Under the pieces are notes generated by a model, which saw only the letters and a list, made by a program, of their open reading frames with translations, ran no database searches and had not been told where the DNA came from. DNA of 64,000 nt, taken from assembly GCF_001968815.1 (NCBI RefSeq), contig NZ_MIEQ01000010.1:59967-123966 (forward strand). Direction: 5' to 3'. This stretch comes from Motiliproteus sp. MSK22-1 (lineage in GTDB: Bacteria; Pseudomonadota; Gammaproteobacteria; Pseudomonadales; Balneatricaceae). Positions 1 through 7,616 of this stretch are shown here, one piece after another. Position 1 is the first letter of the stretch; each line of letters begins with the position of its first letter. A program made the position numbers and the translations under genes.

Positions 1-524
1 ACGGTCGAATCTGCCTACGATAAATCTCATTTTGTTTGTGCTATTAACGCTATGCAGTATTCGCTTTCTGCCATCGGTTATGCAGATGTTAGCGTGGGAA
101 ATGATGCCGTACCTGCGCATCATACGGAAGCAGATGGTTATGTTTATCAGAATGGAAAAGTGTCTGCCCAGTCCCTCCGGGCTGTAAGCCAACAGGAGCG
201 GTTTCTGATGAGCAAAAAGCTGTAATGACGCAAAGAAACAACTCCACGTACGCAGATCAGCAGAAAAGACCTTTACCTACGGGAAAGGCTATTATCGCTG
301 CGAACAGTCAGGCCGGTAAGCTGATGGTCATTGTTCAACCGAACGGAGTGGCTGGCCTAAGTTTTGATACGATTAAGTCCAAACTAATCAAGCAAGGCTG
401 CGAAAACGCGATTTTCCTAGATGGATCTGACTCTGTAATGCTCTTTGCTAATGGCTTCTTTCATGTGCGACAAGGGGCTAATAAAAATGAGTCGAATACT
501 ATGGGTATTTCATTTTCCCTCTAA
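1..524 (+). pseudogene. phosphodiester glycosidase family protein, 5'-truncated by the window and frameshifted
   Basis: Two reading frames together look like one NAGPA/phosphodiester-glycosidase (DUF2233-type) domain. Frame 1 runs from base 1 to a TAA at 223-225 and carries the first half (FVCAINAM, then GYADVSVGN, then DGYVYQNGK). Frame 3 carries the second half, including GKAIIAANSQAGK and the family-like segment GCENAIFLDGSDSVM. Frame 3 stays open upstream of its ATG at 225: bases 171-224 translate to a plausible continuation ending GAVSDEQKAV. A one-base loss (or two-base gain) between about 150 and 175 would therefore join the halves. Alternatively the 225-524 ORF (99 aa) is translated alone by TAATG coupling. 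A membrane protein gene follows 13 nt after the stop. Family assignment is from motif memory; the frameshift is read directly. Confidence 0.65.
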
Positions 525-537
525 AAGGACTGCTTGA

Positions 538-1014
538 ATGAAAATTCTGTTGATTGTTGTCTATACAGTGTTGATGTGTGGTGTTCTTTACGTGTCATCA
601 GATCCATTTTATGTGGCTCATGGTAGCGAGGCAGGAATACCGATCTTCACCGCATCGGTTAACTTTAAGGGAGCGACCGCTTTTTTATCAGTACTTATGT
701 TTTGCTTCGCGCTGTACAAAAAAAGTTGGAAGTACTTGTTGAGCATGCTTGGTTGCTCCATTTTGTTAACAGGGTTGGCGAGTCATACAGTAGTTCTTAA
801 CCATAAACGTGCTGTATTAGAAGATCAGTGGTTCTTATATCCATTTCATCGCCTTAACTACAATATTGCTGATGGCATAGGTTTAGACTGGCGTATTGAG
901 AGTGTTCTCTTTGGCTTTCAAATAACTGCTAAAACTAGTGATGAATCTGTTTACTTGTTTACAGGTCCAGCACCATGGAAAACGCCCTTTAATGAATTGT
1001 TAGAAAGAAACTAA
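538..1014 (+). CDS. small inner-membrane protein, unknown function
   Basis: This 158-residue protein has three predicted hydrophobic segments (about residues 3-20, 44-60 and 65-82), followed by a soluble tail of about 75 residues with aromatic and charged residues. An AAAGGA sequence lies about 9 nt before the ATG. The gene starts 13 nt after the broken glycosidase gene, so the two were probably one transcription unit. I do not recognise the family. A degenerate second copy of the same junction and of residues 62-84 lies at 6131-6270, which shows that the pair was duplicated. A partner or immunity role for the glycosidase is only a guess from the fixed order. Confidence 0.7.
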   Translation: MKILLIVVYTVLMCGVLYVSSDPFYVAHGSEAGIPIFTASVNFKGATAFLSVLMFCFALYKKSWKYLLSMLGCSILLTGLASHTVVLNHKRAVLEDQWFLYPFHRLNYNIADGIGLDWRIESVLFGFQITAKTSDESVYLFTGPAPWKTPFNELLERN

Positions 1015-1107
1015 GGCAGACGGAATCGACACAGCGAAAAGCGGTGTTTGACGTAGTGGCTGTATTCACCTGACTTATAACCTCATAAAGGAATCAGGGC
1101 TAAGAAA

Positions 1108-1392
1108 ATGCCAGATACATCTGACAGGGGATTACCCACAATGCTTCAAGTGCTGCATTTGAGTGTTTTGGTTACTGGCGCTCTACTGATAGCTTGTGGA
1201 ATCTATATCAACTATATAACTCTTTCTGAGGCATACGGTGCAGGCCCTCCGTACTATGGTCAGACGGCTAATATGGATAAGTGGTCTGATCCCATACCAT
1301 TTTTGGCGGTTTTGGACATAGCAGCTACCGCTGTTTTATCTGTTTTGGGGGGGATCTATTTGCGGTTGAAAAAGAGCGTGTGGAAATCGTGA
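1108..1392 (+). CDS. small membrane protein with two transmembrane segments, unknown
   Basis: This is a 94-residue ORF with hydrophobic segments at about residues 14-36 and 64-84, separated by a polar loop rich in Gly, Pro and Tyr (AYGAGPPYYGQ). The upstream sequence has only a weak ribosome binding site (AATCAGGGCTAAGAAA before the ATG), and residue 12 offers another Met. It belongs to a run of orphan membrane ORFs on the same strand between 538 and 3624 whose intergenic gaps contain GGGTCAGACCC-type repeats. No recognisable family. Confidence 0.5.
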   Translation: MPDTSDRGLPTMLQVLHLSVLVTGALLIACGIYINYITLSEAYGAGPPYYGQTANMDKWSDPIPFLAVLDIAATAVLSVLGGIYLRLKKSVWKS

Positions 1393-1459
1393 ATTCGTTA
1401 GGTATAAAAGGCAAAGAGTTAGCCCCAACTACTATTCCTAGCTGGCGCTCGAAACCAGA

Positions 1460-1471
1460 GGGTCAGATCCC
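1460..1471. repeat. GGGTCAGACCC-type palindromic repeat, copy 1
   Basis: GGGTCAGATCCC lies in the gap before the next ORF, preceded by GAAACCA. It is a variant of the near-perfect copy at 2067-2083. Four other copies lie in the next 1.5 kb. Confidence 0.6.
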
Positions 1472-1497
1472 TATTGCAATCGTGATTGGCGGAAAAT

Positions 1498-1851
1498 ATG
1501 GATATTCAAGAGTATTACCATAAGGCTAAAGCGTTTCAACGAAAGCTTGAGAGGTTAGGTTTCAAATCAGATGCAAAGAGTGTTGAAATAGCACTTGATA
1601 AGGAATTTGAAGGTGAAGAACCACCGTCAGTTTGGATTCCATTAGTGCAGGAGTCGTTACGATTTATTTATGAGAACAATAGAGCAGAGAGTTATACCTT
1701 GGAACTGTTTGATCTGATCGATTCAGGTGAGAAAATGCAAGCTGGAATCAAGAGAAAAACTCAATGGTTAAAAGTGTTCGTTGTAATCATGGTTGGGTTA
1801 ATAGTATTTGGGTTTATCGAGCGAACAATCATATTACAAACCCATCAATAG
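1498..1851 (+). CDS. small protein with C-terminal membrane anchor, unknown
   Basis: The ORF encodes 117 residues from ATG 1498. I prefer this to the in-frame TTG at 1486 because GGCGGA ends 4 nt upstream of the ATG. The first 85 residues are soluble, helical and charged (for example YYHKAKAFQRKLERLGF). A single hydrophobic stretch follows near residues 88-105, so the N-terminal part probably faces the cytoplasm. No family is recognised. Its neighbours are other orphan membrane ORFs in the degenerate accessory block. Confidence 0.5.
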   Translation: MDIQEYYHKAKAFQRKLERLGFKSDAKSVEIALDKEFEGEEPPSVWIPLVQESLRFIYENNRAESYTLELFDLIDSGEKMQAGIKRKTQWLKVFVVIMVGLIVFGFIERTIILQTHQ

Positions 1852-2238
1852 AAGAAAATGATTCAGATCTCATTGAATTCAAAAATGCCATCAAGAAATA
1901 TCGTCCACTTTGAAAGTATGCAAATCACTATAGATGGTAACCCAGATCCGTGGATAATCTGAAATGGTCATACGAATGGTTCAAATTCATCTAGGCCCTA
2001 CAGACGCCGAAGGGTGCGCTGCATTCTGTGTCCGCTTTAGCCAAGTGATTTTGAACTCAAGCAGCCAAAGGGTCAGACCCTTTTTGAATTTCCTTAGTGT
2101 TCTTCGAGGGATTGAAACTTGGGTAGGATCGTAGCAGTCGCAACAATTCTAGCTTTCATTTCACTACTTTTCATTTGCTACCAACCGAAAGTCCCTGGAT
2201 GGTGAGCTTCACGTATACTCGTACACTATGATGCAGCT
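1852..2238. other. intergenic stretch, remnant-rich, no confident gene
   Basis: There is no ORF with a good start. It holds the clearest GGGTCAGACCC repeat (2067-2083). A possible tiny hydrophobic ORF with a TTG start lies at 2119-2205 (28 codons, starting GRIVAVATILAF) but has no convincing ribosome binding site. Confidence 0.4.
2067..2083. repeat. GGGTCAGACCC-type palindromic repeat, copy 2 (best conserved)
   Basis: AAAGGGTCAGACCCTTT is a perfect palindrome with 8-bp arms around a single central A. It is followed by TTGAATTTCCTTA, and a similar tail follows copy 3. Such repeats commonly mark REP-like or mobile-element-associated sequences; which one applies here is not shown. Confidence 0.75.
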
Positions 2239-2430
2239 ATGAACACCAGGCTCAGCAAGCGCCTATTGAGTGAAAAAGAGATAAATCTATCTAGTCGCTA
2301 TCTGATTTTATTCGGTCCCGATACAGCAGAAGCAACTATCATCGGGTGTCTATTGGCGTTGGTGGTGATGGTTGTTTTTTGGCAGACCTACTTTCTGCCG
2401 GTAAAGTGGTTCTACGAAGGAGTAATGTAA
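2239..2430 (+). CDS. very small single-pass membrane protein, unknown
   Basis: A 63-residue ORF with a charged N-terminus (NTRLSKRLLSEKE) and one long hydrophobic segment at about residues 33-52. There is no clear ribosome binding site. Its credibility rests on the membrane-protein-like composition and the run of similar small ORFs around it. It may be a fragment of a larger lost gene. Confidence 0.35.
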   Translation: MNTRLSKRLLSEKEINLSSRYLILFGPDTAEATIIGCLLALVVMVVFWQTYFLPVKWFYEGVM

Positions 2431-2460
2431 AAAGTGGTATTTTCTACCAGTGCTCATTCT

Positions 2461-2497
2461 GAAACCAAAAGGTCAAACCTCATTGAGTTCCCTTAGG
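2461..2497. repeat. GGGTCAGACCC-type palindromic repeat, copy 3
   Basis: GAAACCAAAAGGTCAAACCT is followed by CATTGAGTTCCCTTA. It matches copy 1 on the left (GAAACCA) and copy 2 on the right (TTGAATTTCCTTA), so the repeat unit is longer than the palindrome alone, roughly 35 bp. Confidence 0.55.
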
Positions 2498-2505
2498 CGG
2501 CATAA

Positions 2506-2835
2506 ATGATCTCGGCGTATATTTTCAAGGTCGCATCCGTTATTGCCCTTTCTATCAGTGGTGCGGCGTACTACCGCATGACTAACAAAGAAACAGCTAC
2601 GGGCTTTAGAAAAATTGGCGCCTGGTTTATCTGTTTTGGGCTTATCCTCGTTGGGGCAGATATTGTACTGATTCTTTTATCTGCTGATTCAGAACACATG
2701 AGCGCTTACCTTTCTCTACATCGTGACATCTCTGATCCTGGCTTTGGTGGTAGGCTAATCTTTATTGGCTATGCATTTTCTCTTACCGGCCTATGGCTTA
2801 TTTTACTAAGCCTCTTTAAAGGAAAGTGTTCATGA
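2506..2835 (+). CDS. membrane protein with three transmembrane segments, unknown
   Basis: A 109-residue ORF with hydrophobic stretches at about residues 3-22, 37-60 and 83-104. The loop between the second and third is polar (DSEHMSAYLSLHRDISDPG). It ends in a short basic tail (FKGKCS). The upstream sequence TAGGCGGCATAA gives a weak ribosome binding site. No family is recognised. It lies directly after repeat copy 3. Confidence 0.5.
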   Translation: MISAYIFKVASVIALSISGAAYYRMTNKETATGFRKIGAWFICFGLILVGADIVLILLSADSEHMSAYLSLHRDISDPGFGGRLIFIGYAFSLTGLWLILLSLFKGKCS

Positions 2836-2920
2836 ACTATTCAAAAATTGGTCCATTGCGCCGAACAATCAGGTCAAAGACCGTCGCTACGCGGCTAGGA
2901 CCTATGGCGTGTACAAAGCC

Positions 2921-2961
2921 AAACGGCCAGACCCCAGCGTCATAGGGGCAGACCCCAATGC
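2921..2961. repeat. GGGTCAGACCC-type palindromic repeat, copies 4 and 5 (degenerate)
   Basis: Two half-decayed copies sit in tandem: CGGCCAGACCCC then GGGGCAGACCCCAATG. Both keep the CAGACCC half of the palindrome. They lie between the three-TM protein and the lipoprotein gene. Confidence 0.5.
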
Positions 2962-3038
2962 CCTTATACACAAGTAAATCAGTCTAGTTGAATATAAAAT
3001 GCGTGACTTTAATTTAGGCGGTAACCGCAGGAGATACG

Positions 3039-3233
3039 ATGAGAAAACGAGTATTGAGCCTAGTAGGGTTAAGTTGGATCATATTGCTCTCTGGATGTTT
3101 CATCGATCCTAATGAAAAGGCAAATGAATTATATGTCACTGCGTCACAGTACTCCCAAAAAATGCAGTCAGAAGCAGCAAGCTATTCGAGAACACTAGAA
3201 GTCTATAGGAGCGCCCAGAATGGCAGCGATTAA
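3039..3233 (+). CDS. small lipoprotein, unknown
   Basis: The 64-residue product has a typical lipoprotein signal peptide: a basic start (MRKR), a hydrophobic core, and the lipobox LLSG-Cys with Cys at residue 20. The mature part is only about 45 residues, polar and helical, without a recognised domain. GCAGGAGATACG provides an AGGAG about 6 nt before the ATG. Its stop codon overlaps by 14 nt the ATG (3220) of the following interrupted gene, so the two were translationally coupled. After FID (residues 21-23) there is no Asp at +2, so an outer-membrane location would be expected if the usual Lol rule applies. Confidence 0.65.
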   Translation: MRKRVLSLVGLSWIILLSGCFIDPNEKANELYVTASQYSQKMQSEAASYSRTLEVYRSAQNGSD

Positions 3234-3624
3234 AACCTACCGTGTAAAAGTCCAGATTGAAGATCGAAATTGATCTGGAGAAAAGACAATTATTGCTGTG
3301 GGGGATGAAGTCAAACTCAGTACGGCCCAGGCAATAGAACTGGGTAAGGATAAACCTGCCACTAAATCTACACCTGCAGCTGATCCTGTTAAAACATCAA
3401 CAGACTTGAACGACGAACAGGAACATGTCAGATACATCGGACAGTGGATTACCCATGGAGCCTCAAGTGTTTGTTTGATTGTAATGGCCATTGGTGCTCT
3501 CGTTCCGTCAGAATGGAAGTTCATTATGGATCAGAGTATGTACAGGATAACGCCATATTTTTTTTATTGGATAACTAGCGGTTTGCTATTTTTGTACTAT
3601 ACCTACATGCAACATACAGTGTAA
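3220..3624 (+). pseudogene. membrane protein gene interrupted by an in-frame TGA
   Basis: Starting at ATG 3220 the frame reads MAAIKTYRVKVQIEDRN, then TGA at 3271-3273, then continues open as SGEKTIIAVGDEVKLS and on to the TAA ending at 3624. The first part looks like a natural beta-strand-rich start of the same domain. I therefore read a nonsense-mutated gene of about 134 codons rather than a separate GTG-initiated ORF at 3298. The downstream part has a polar Thr/Lys/Ala-rich linker and two hydrophobic segments at the C-terminus. The ATG overlaps the lipoprotein stop. If translated from GTG 3298 it would still give a 108-residue membrane protein. Confidence 0.6.
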
Positions 3625-4195
3625 CACTAAGCTCCAGAGTTCAATGTTATTTAATTTCTAAGTAGATTTTCTCTAAGTTTAGAGTGAAAGATAGGGCTGG
3701 ATTAACAATGTTTTAATGCACTTAAGGATGTGTCGTGCATTTCTAATACTGGATAACGAAAATATGTGTTGTCCCGCAGAAAGGAGGCTGTAAATGTCTA
3801 AAAATATTCTAATTTTCTGAAATTTTTACGTATAAGTTTGTTGGCTATCTTGGATAGGAAGTACACTTGTGTGCAATATAAAAAATATCAGAGATGACAG
3901 CTGATTGGTACGAAATAAATTGAGTTGTATATCCTCGTTGGTGGATAGGTAATAGTATTGAAACATTTGCGAGTTACGGGAAGGCGAATTTCCTATATGG
4001 GTTAAATTTTTGGATTTCTTTCTAGAAAAAAGGAGAACAAAGCCCAAGGGTGTTTCAGTACACAGGAATTCAACACTTTTCTGATTTGGAGTTTCCGACG
4101 TAGTCTGTGCACAACAACTTGCAATACGAAATTTTGCCAGCATACAGCACAAGCGTGATACTCCATATTTTCATTTTCTTATAAAGGAAAATCGT
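3625..4195. other. AT-rich intergenic region upstream of the Cry-like gene
   Basis: No credible gene. A strong AAAGGAGG at 3779-3786 precedes an ATG (3794) that opens only eight codons. The right end supplies AAAGGAAAATCGT just before the ATG of the Cry-like gene. The low GC is unlike the backbone to the right of 7100. Confidence 0.4.
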
Positions 4196-5452
4196 ATGTC
4201 TGAAATTATTGTTATGTTTAAGTCTGGAAATGGCCAGAATATTAATAGTTATGCCAAGCATCGACTTAACTTTTTTATTGACACTGACATGTCTGAAAAT
4301 TTAGAAGTTTTTCTTAACGATAATTCTTCTAAATCTTCCCCGCTGCACGTGGCTTCCATAGAAGAGTTGTCTTCTGATTCCTGCGCAGCTCAATTCATTG
4401 ATCCCCACCTGAACTCTAATATTATTTCGGAAATCAATCAGTCATTTCCACTGTTGGATAGTGAATATCAAATTCAATTGTTCACCACTTATCTCACTGA
4501 AGAGTGGGAAGGGTTACGCTCAGGAACGATGGTTCTTAGACAAACCACCAATATGGCCACTGTTGATTTTGTCGTGTCAAACTCGAAAGACGCAGACGCT
4601 GCTCCCGTTGAAACTCAAAATCTAGCAGCCAACGATTTACCCAATTTAGAAGGGGCGGCCAGTACTTTGGCCAAAGGACTGGTGAAGATGTTGCCTCCGC
4701 CCGCGGATATTATTGGCGCAACCATGCTTGCGGCATTCTGGCCTTCTCAAAGTCAATCTGGTGCACAATGGATGCAGATTTATAAGGCTTTGGAGGAAGT
4801 ACTTCGGAGTGGGTTGGCAGAGCATGATATCAAGGTGGCTTCCGAAAAAGTGGATGGTTTTGTTTTATTCTTGAATACAGAGTATATGGTCAAAAAGAAT
4901 TCGGGGCGAGCTTCAAAAGACGAATTAATGGAGCTTCTTAGTCCTTATGCCAAAGACTTTTACACTGACATCATCAATATTTTAAAGTTCACCGAACCGG
5001 ATAAGGTTGATGTTGGGATTTCGGCACTCCTCAATTTTATGACTGCAGCTTGTATGCAAATAGCATTGAATCAAGAGCGAGCGTTGATTGATTCTAAAGT
5101 GAGAGATCCCGCTAAATCGGACTATGCCAAGATTGTAGAGACCTTAATCGATGATTATATACCGTACGCCCGAAATAGTGCTCGAGAATTGAAAGAGAGG
5201 CGTTTGGCAAAAATTGGTGAAGTTCAGAGAAAATGTGACGTTATTATGGATCGAAGTGTTTGCAAAAGTTGGTTTAAAGATGAAGCTGATGGAACTCAGG
5301 AAACAGGCGCTAATAATGCCGCTATAAAGAAAAAACGTGAGGAGCACTACAATCGAATTGAAAAGGATCTGGATGTTTTGTTGAGTAAAGAGGTGTATGG
5401 GCCAATTGAGAACTGGGAAAAGCTAAAAGGTAATCCAGTGCCACAGGGCTGA
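4196..5452 (+). CDS. putative pore-forming toxin with Cry-type helical domain
   Basis: This 418-residue protein carries no obvious signal peptide. Residues 1 to about 145 form an unrecognised N-terminal domain that looks beta-rich. Residues about 155-350 look helical and resemble domain I (Endotoxin_N) of Bacillus Cry toxins. There is a hydrophobic helix PPADIIGATMLAAFWPSQ. It is followed by an amphipathic helix with the 'QW...' and 'A...LEGL.. Y'-like spacing (QWMQIYKALEEVL, then KVDGFVLFLNTEY). A later pair of helices has the N-x-x-x-L pattern (ALNQERALIDSKV, then YIPYARNSARELKERR). The C-terminus is charged. The gene stands alone between AT-rich gaps, with AAAGGAAAA as ribosome binding site. 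The similarity is recognised by eye, so the pore-forming role is a hypothesis. Confidence 0.55.
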   Translation: MSEIIVMFKSGNGQNINSYAKHRLNFFIDTDMSENLEVFLNDNSSKSSPLHVASIEELSSDSCAAQFIDPHLNSNIISEINQSFPLLDSEYQIQLFTTYLTEEWEGLRSGTMVLRQTTNMATVDFVVSNSKDADAAPVETQNLAANDLPNLEGAASTLAKGLVKMLPPPADIIGATMLAAFWPSQSQSGAQWMQIYKALEEVLRSGLAEHDIKVASEKVDGFVLFLNTEYMVKKNSGRASKDELMELLSPYAKDFYTDIINILKFTEPDKVDVGISALLNFMTAACMQIALNQERALIDSKVRDPAKSDYAKIVETLIDDYIPYARNSARELKERRLAKIGEVQRKCDVIMDRSVCKSWFKDEADGTQETGANNAAIKKKREEHYNRIEKDLDVLLSKEVYGPIENWEKLKGNPVPQG

Positions 5453-6130
5453 TTCGTTAAACCAAAAGTATTTTCCATAATAGGCCACGACTGTCCAATG
5501 TATACTATTAGTCCTGTTGCTTAATCGTATGTCAAGTATTGTTAATTCAGGTCAGACTTATAGATATAGTGAAATTGAATTTTTAAGATTTAATTAGATA
5601 GGTTCTTAGGGTCTTCTGCCTGTTGTGGAACTCAACAAGAGGACGATATTTTTAAAATATAAATTATTATCTATAAAAATTAAATATTCAATTTGTTGAC
5701 GTCTGGGTTAAATAATTAGGGTATACAGAAGTCTTGTTTAATTTAAACTCGCCCTGAATATAATTCTTTGAAAAGAAGGATCAGTAGAGCCCACAAAACA
5801 GAGTTTTTGATCGGAAGCTTTATGGCCTGTTTTATCTCAGTAGATAAATGTTCTGCAGAGTGGTTTCGAACAGGTTTAAGTGGGATATCATTCACAACAG
5901 AGAGGTAGTGAATGAAATGTCAGAAGTACATCGAAGAACCCATTATCTGAAACCCCGGGGGTAATTGACCTAGTCGTGGGACAAGGTCTCTCCTGTGGGG
6001 AAGTTGGCGGGAGATTACGAGGCGAACGTGTCCTGGCGGATTATAGAATCCCGTAAAGATAAGGCTGAGATGATAACGCAGAGTACAGGCTTCAGGGAGA
6101 TGGCTGTAGTGATAGACTTGTTCTCCCTGC
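5453..6130. other. long non-coding or decayed stretch
   Basis: About 5455-5800 is AT-rich without ORFs. From 5930 to 6130 the base composition rises. One + strand frame (5968-6172) is open and ends LPLGRAV at a TGA overlapping the next ATG, but it has no start codon with a ribosome binding site. I read it as the 3' remnant of a lost gene rather than a functional one. Confidence 0.35.
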
Positions 6131-6414
6131 ATGTACTTAGGCATTTTATTCTCCCTTTAGGAAGGGCTGTTTGAATGAAGTACCTTGATGAGTATGCTTG
6201 CTCAATTTTGTTGGCAGGATTAGCGAGCCACTCTGTAAATCTGTTCTATACTTCAACAATTGAGATCACTATAGGGTCTCGATATCGTTGTAACGTTTTT
6301 GAACCAGGAATTACATTATGGATAATGTTACTAGGATCAAAACTGATAGTAGTCCCGCCTCATCGACCCCCGATTTGCGAGTACTTGCCGGAATATCCGG
6401 AGGCTTTTTGCTGA
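6131..6414 (+). pseudogene. collapsed duplicate of the glycosidase / membrane-protein junction
   Basis: Bases 6131-6160 read M-Y-L-G-I-L-F-S-L-stop, matching the glycosidase C-terminus M-G-I-S-F-S-L-stop at 501-524. Fourteen bases later (13 in the first copy), after GAAGGGCTGTTTGA, an ATG opens a frame reading KYLDEYACSILLAGLASHSVNL. That corresponds to internal residues 63-84 of the 538-1014 protein (KYLLSMLGCSILLTGLASHTVVL). The start codon is thus fused to the middle of the gene by an internal deletion of about 60 codons, and the similarity fades after about 6245. The frame stays open to 6414, but the product is unlikely to be functional. Confidence 0.65.
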
Positions 6415-6509
6415 TTGAAGTATTGATTATTCAAGCACCTGTCATCGGTCTTGCCGTAGCGGTCGGTATTATTGCGTGGCTATCCTGTCTGGTGCTCTAT
6501 AAGCGTTGA
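6318..6509 (+). CDS. small membrane protein, unknown
   Basis: A 63-residue ORF has a soluble N-terminus of about 22 residues and a hydrophobic region with two potential membrane spans (about residues 23-40 and 43-60), ending in KR. AGGA lies 7 nt upstream of the ATG. It overlaps the remnant frame on the same strand, and its 3' end overlaps the convergent gene by 30 nt. Confidence 0.45.
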   Translation: MDNVTRIKTDSSPASSTPDLRVLAGISGGFLLIEVLIIQAPVIGLAVAVGIIAWLSCLVLYKR

Positions 6510-6746
6510 CTGAGGTTCAGTCGGAGACTCCAGCCATTGATTCAGGAAATCACGTAGGCGCTCAACATCAGCCCTGGATATGTCGATGGCGACGGTTGCG
6601 CCAAAGCCTGTCGAAGAGTCGCCGCACAGGTCATCATTGTTGGATACAGTGATATGCCTGGCTCCGCTTATAGCAACAATTTGACAGCCTTGAGCATCAC
6701 TTCCAGCTTCATAGAATAGCCGATCGTTTGTCTCTGTATCAGTCAT
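6480..6746 (-). CDS. hypothetical protein, 88 aa
   Basis: A soluble acidic protein without signal peptide or membrane segment. The C-terminal part (DISRADVERLRDFLNQWLE) looks like an amphipathic helix, after a central strand-rich part (GCQIVAISGARHITVS). AGGATCAACTCT places AGGA 8 nt before the ATG. It is the last gene of the accessory block before the tRNA cluster. No family is recognised. Confidence 0.6.
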   Translation of the reverse strand: MTDTETNDRLFYEAGSDAQGCQIVAISGARHITVSNNDDLCGDSSTGFGATVAIDISRADVERLRDFLNQWLESPTEPQSTLIEHQTG

Positions 6747-7105
6747 AGAGTTGATCCTGTCCGTATTGTGTAACGTTGTTGGTATTTAAGCGCTGAAGTT
6801 ACTGGTTTGGTTGTTATCAGGGGAAAAGTCTCCAGTCAGGCTGTCATGGTATCGTAACTCAGTGATAAAACCATGTTAACTGTTTAGAGAATTCCGGGAA
6901 CAGGTGTGCCCCCTTGCTTGCGTATGTTTATGTTGCGACCCTGTTTGGGATTTACCCTGAAGGAAATTTTCCTTAGGGGGTTGCATCAATCTTAATCCCT
7001 GAGTAATATTCGCGCCCCAGCTGATTGAAAGCGCACCCGGTCATCGTTTAATGTTACTGAGTGAGTGCCAAATTGGTTTGGGATACGAGGATATGTAACT
7101 GGTAT
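6747..7105. other. intergenic region before the tRNA cluster
   Basis: No ORF of note. An imperfect hairpin lies at 6955-6979 (CCCTGAAGGAAA against TTTTCCTTAGGG). TTGAAA at 7025-7030 with TTAATG 17 nt later is a weak promoter candidate for the tRNA transcript. Confidence 0.4.
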
Positions 7106-7182
7106 CGGGGTATAGCGCAGTCTGGTAGCGCGCCTGCTTTGGGAGCAGGATGTCGGGAGTTCGAATCTCTCTACCCCGACCA
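7106..7182 (+). tRNA. tRNA-Pro(UGG)
   Basis: 77 nt with encoded CCA. The acceptor arms CGGGGTA and TACCCCG pair. The anticodon arm is CCTGC-TTTGGGA-GCAGG with TGG at 7140-7142, and the T loop is GTTCGAATC. It is the first of three closely spaced tRNA genes, probably co-transcribed. Confidence 0.97.
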
Positions 7183-7241
7183 TCTTTACCCAGTATCGAG
7201 CATTAAATGCTTGAATACCGGTATTCTCGGAATGACGTATT

Positions 7242-7326
<85 letters not shown>

Positions 7327-7335
7327 TTTTATGTT

Positions 7336-7411
<76 letters not shown>

Positions 7412-7427
7412 TTTTATTTGGATACCC

Positions 7428-7456
7428 CATCTGTTTCCTGGCGGATGTTTTGGTTT
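7428..7456 (+). terminator. terminator of the tRNA transcript
   Basis: CATCTG pairs with CGGATG (one G-U) across an 8-nt loop, followed by TTTTGGTTT. The stem is short, but it sits 17 nt after tRNA-Thr. Confidence 0.5.
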
Positions 7457-7616
7457 ACTCGAAACTGTCTTCTGATCCTGCTTACTTTTTTGTTATCCCT
7501 ACTTGTTTTATGATCCAGATAACTGGGTTGCCAGCGTTTAGTTATTATGCAAACAGCGCGAGCCCAATGAATAGTGATCACTGCTAGTCATCAGGCTACC
7601 TGATCAAGAGTTAAAA

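Noticed and set aside
2119..2205. 28-codon hydrophobic ORF with TTG start
   Set aside because: It has no ribosome binding site and lies between repeats in a decayed stretch. It is noted only as possible remnant coding sequence.
3779..3820. Strong AAAGGAGG with an ATG opening an eight-codon frame
   Set aside because: The frame ends at once and no downstream gene lies close enough for a leader-peptide role. A +1 shift opens a longer frame, but nothing supports it.
5920..6144. 74-codon minus-strand ORF opposite the glycosidase remnant
   Set aside because: The + strand shows the duplicated junction at its right end, so the minus frame is a shadow.
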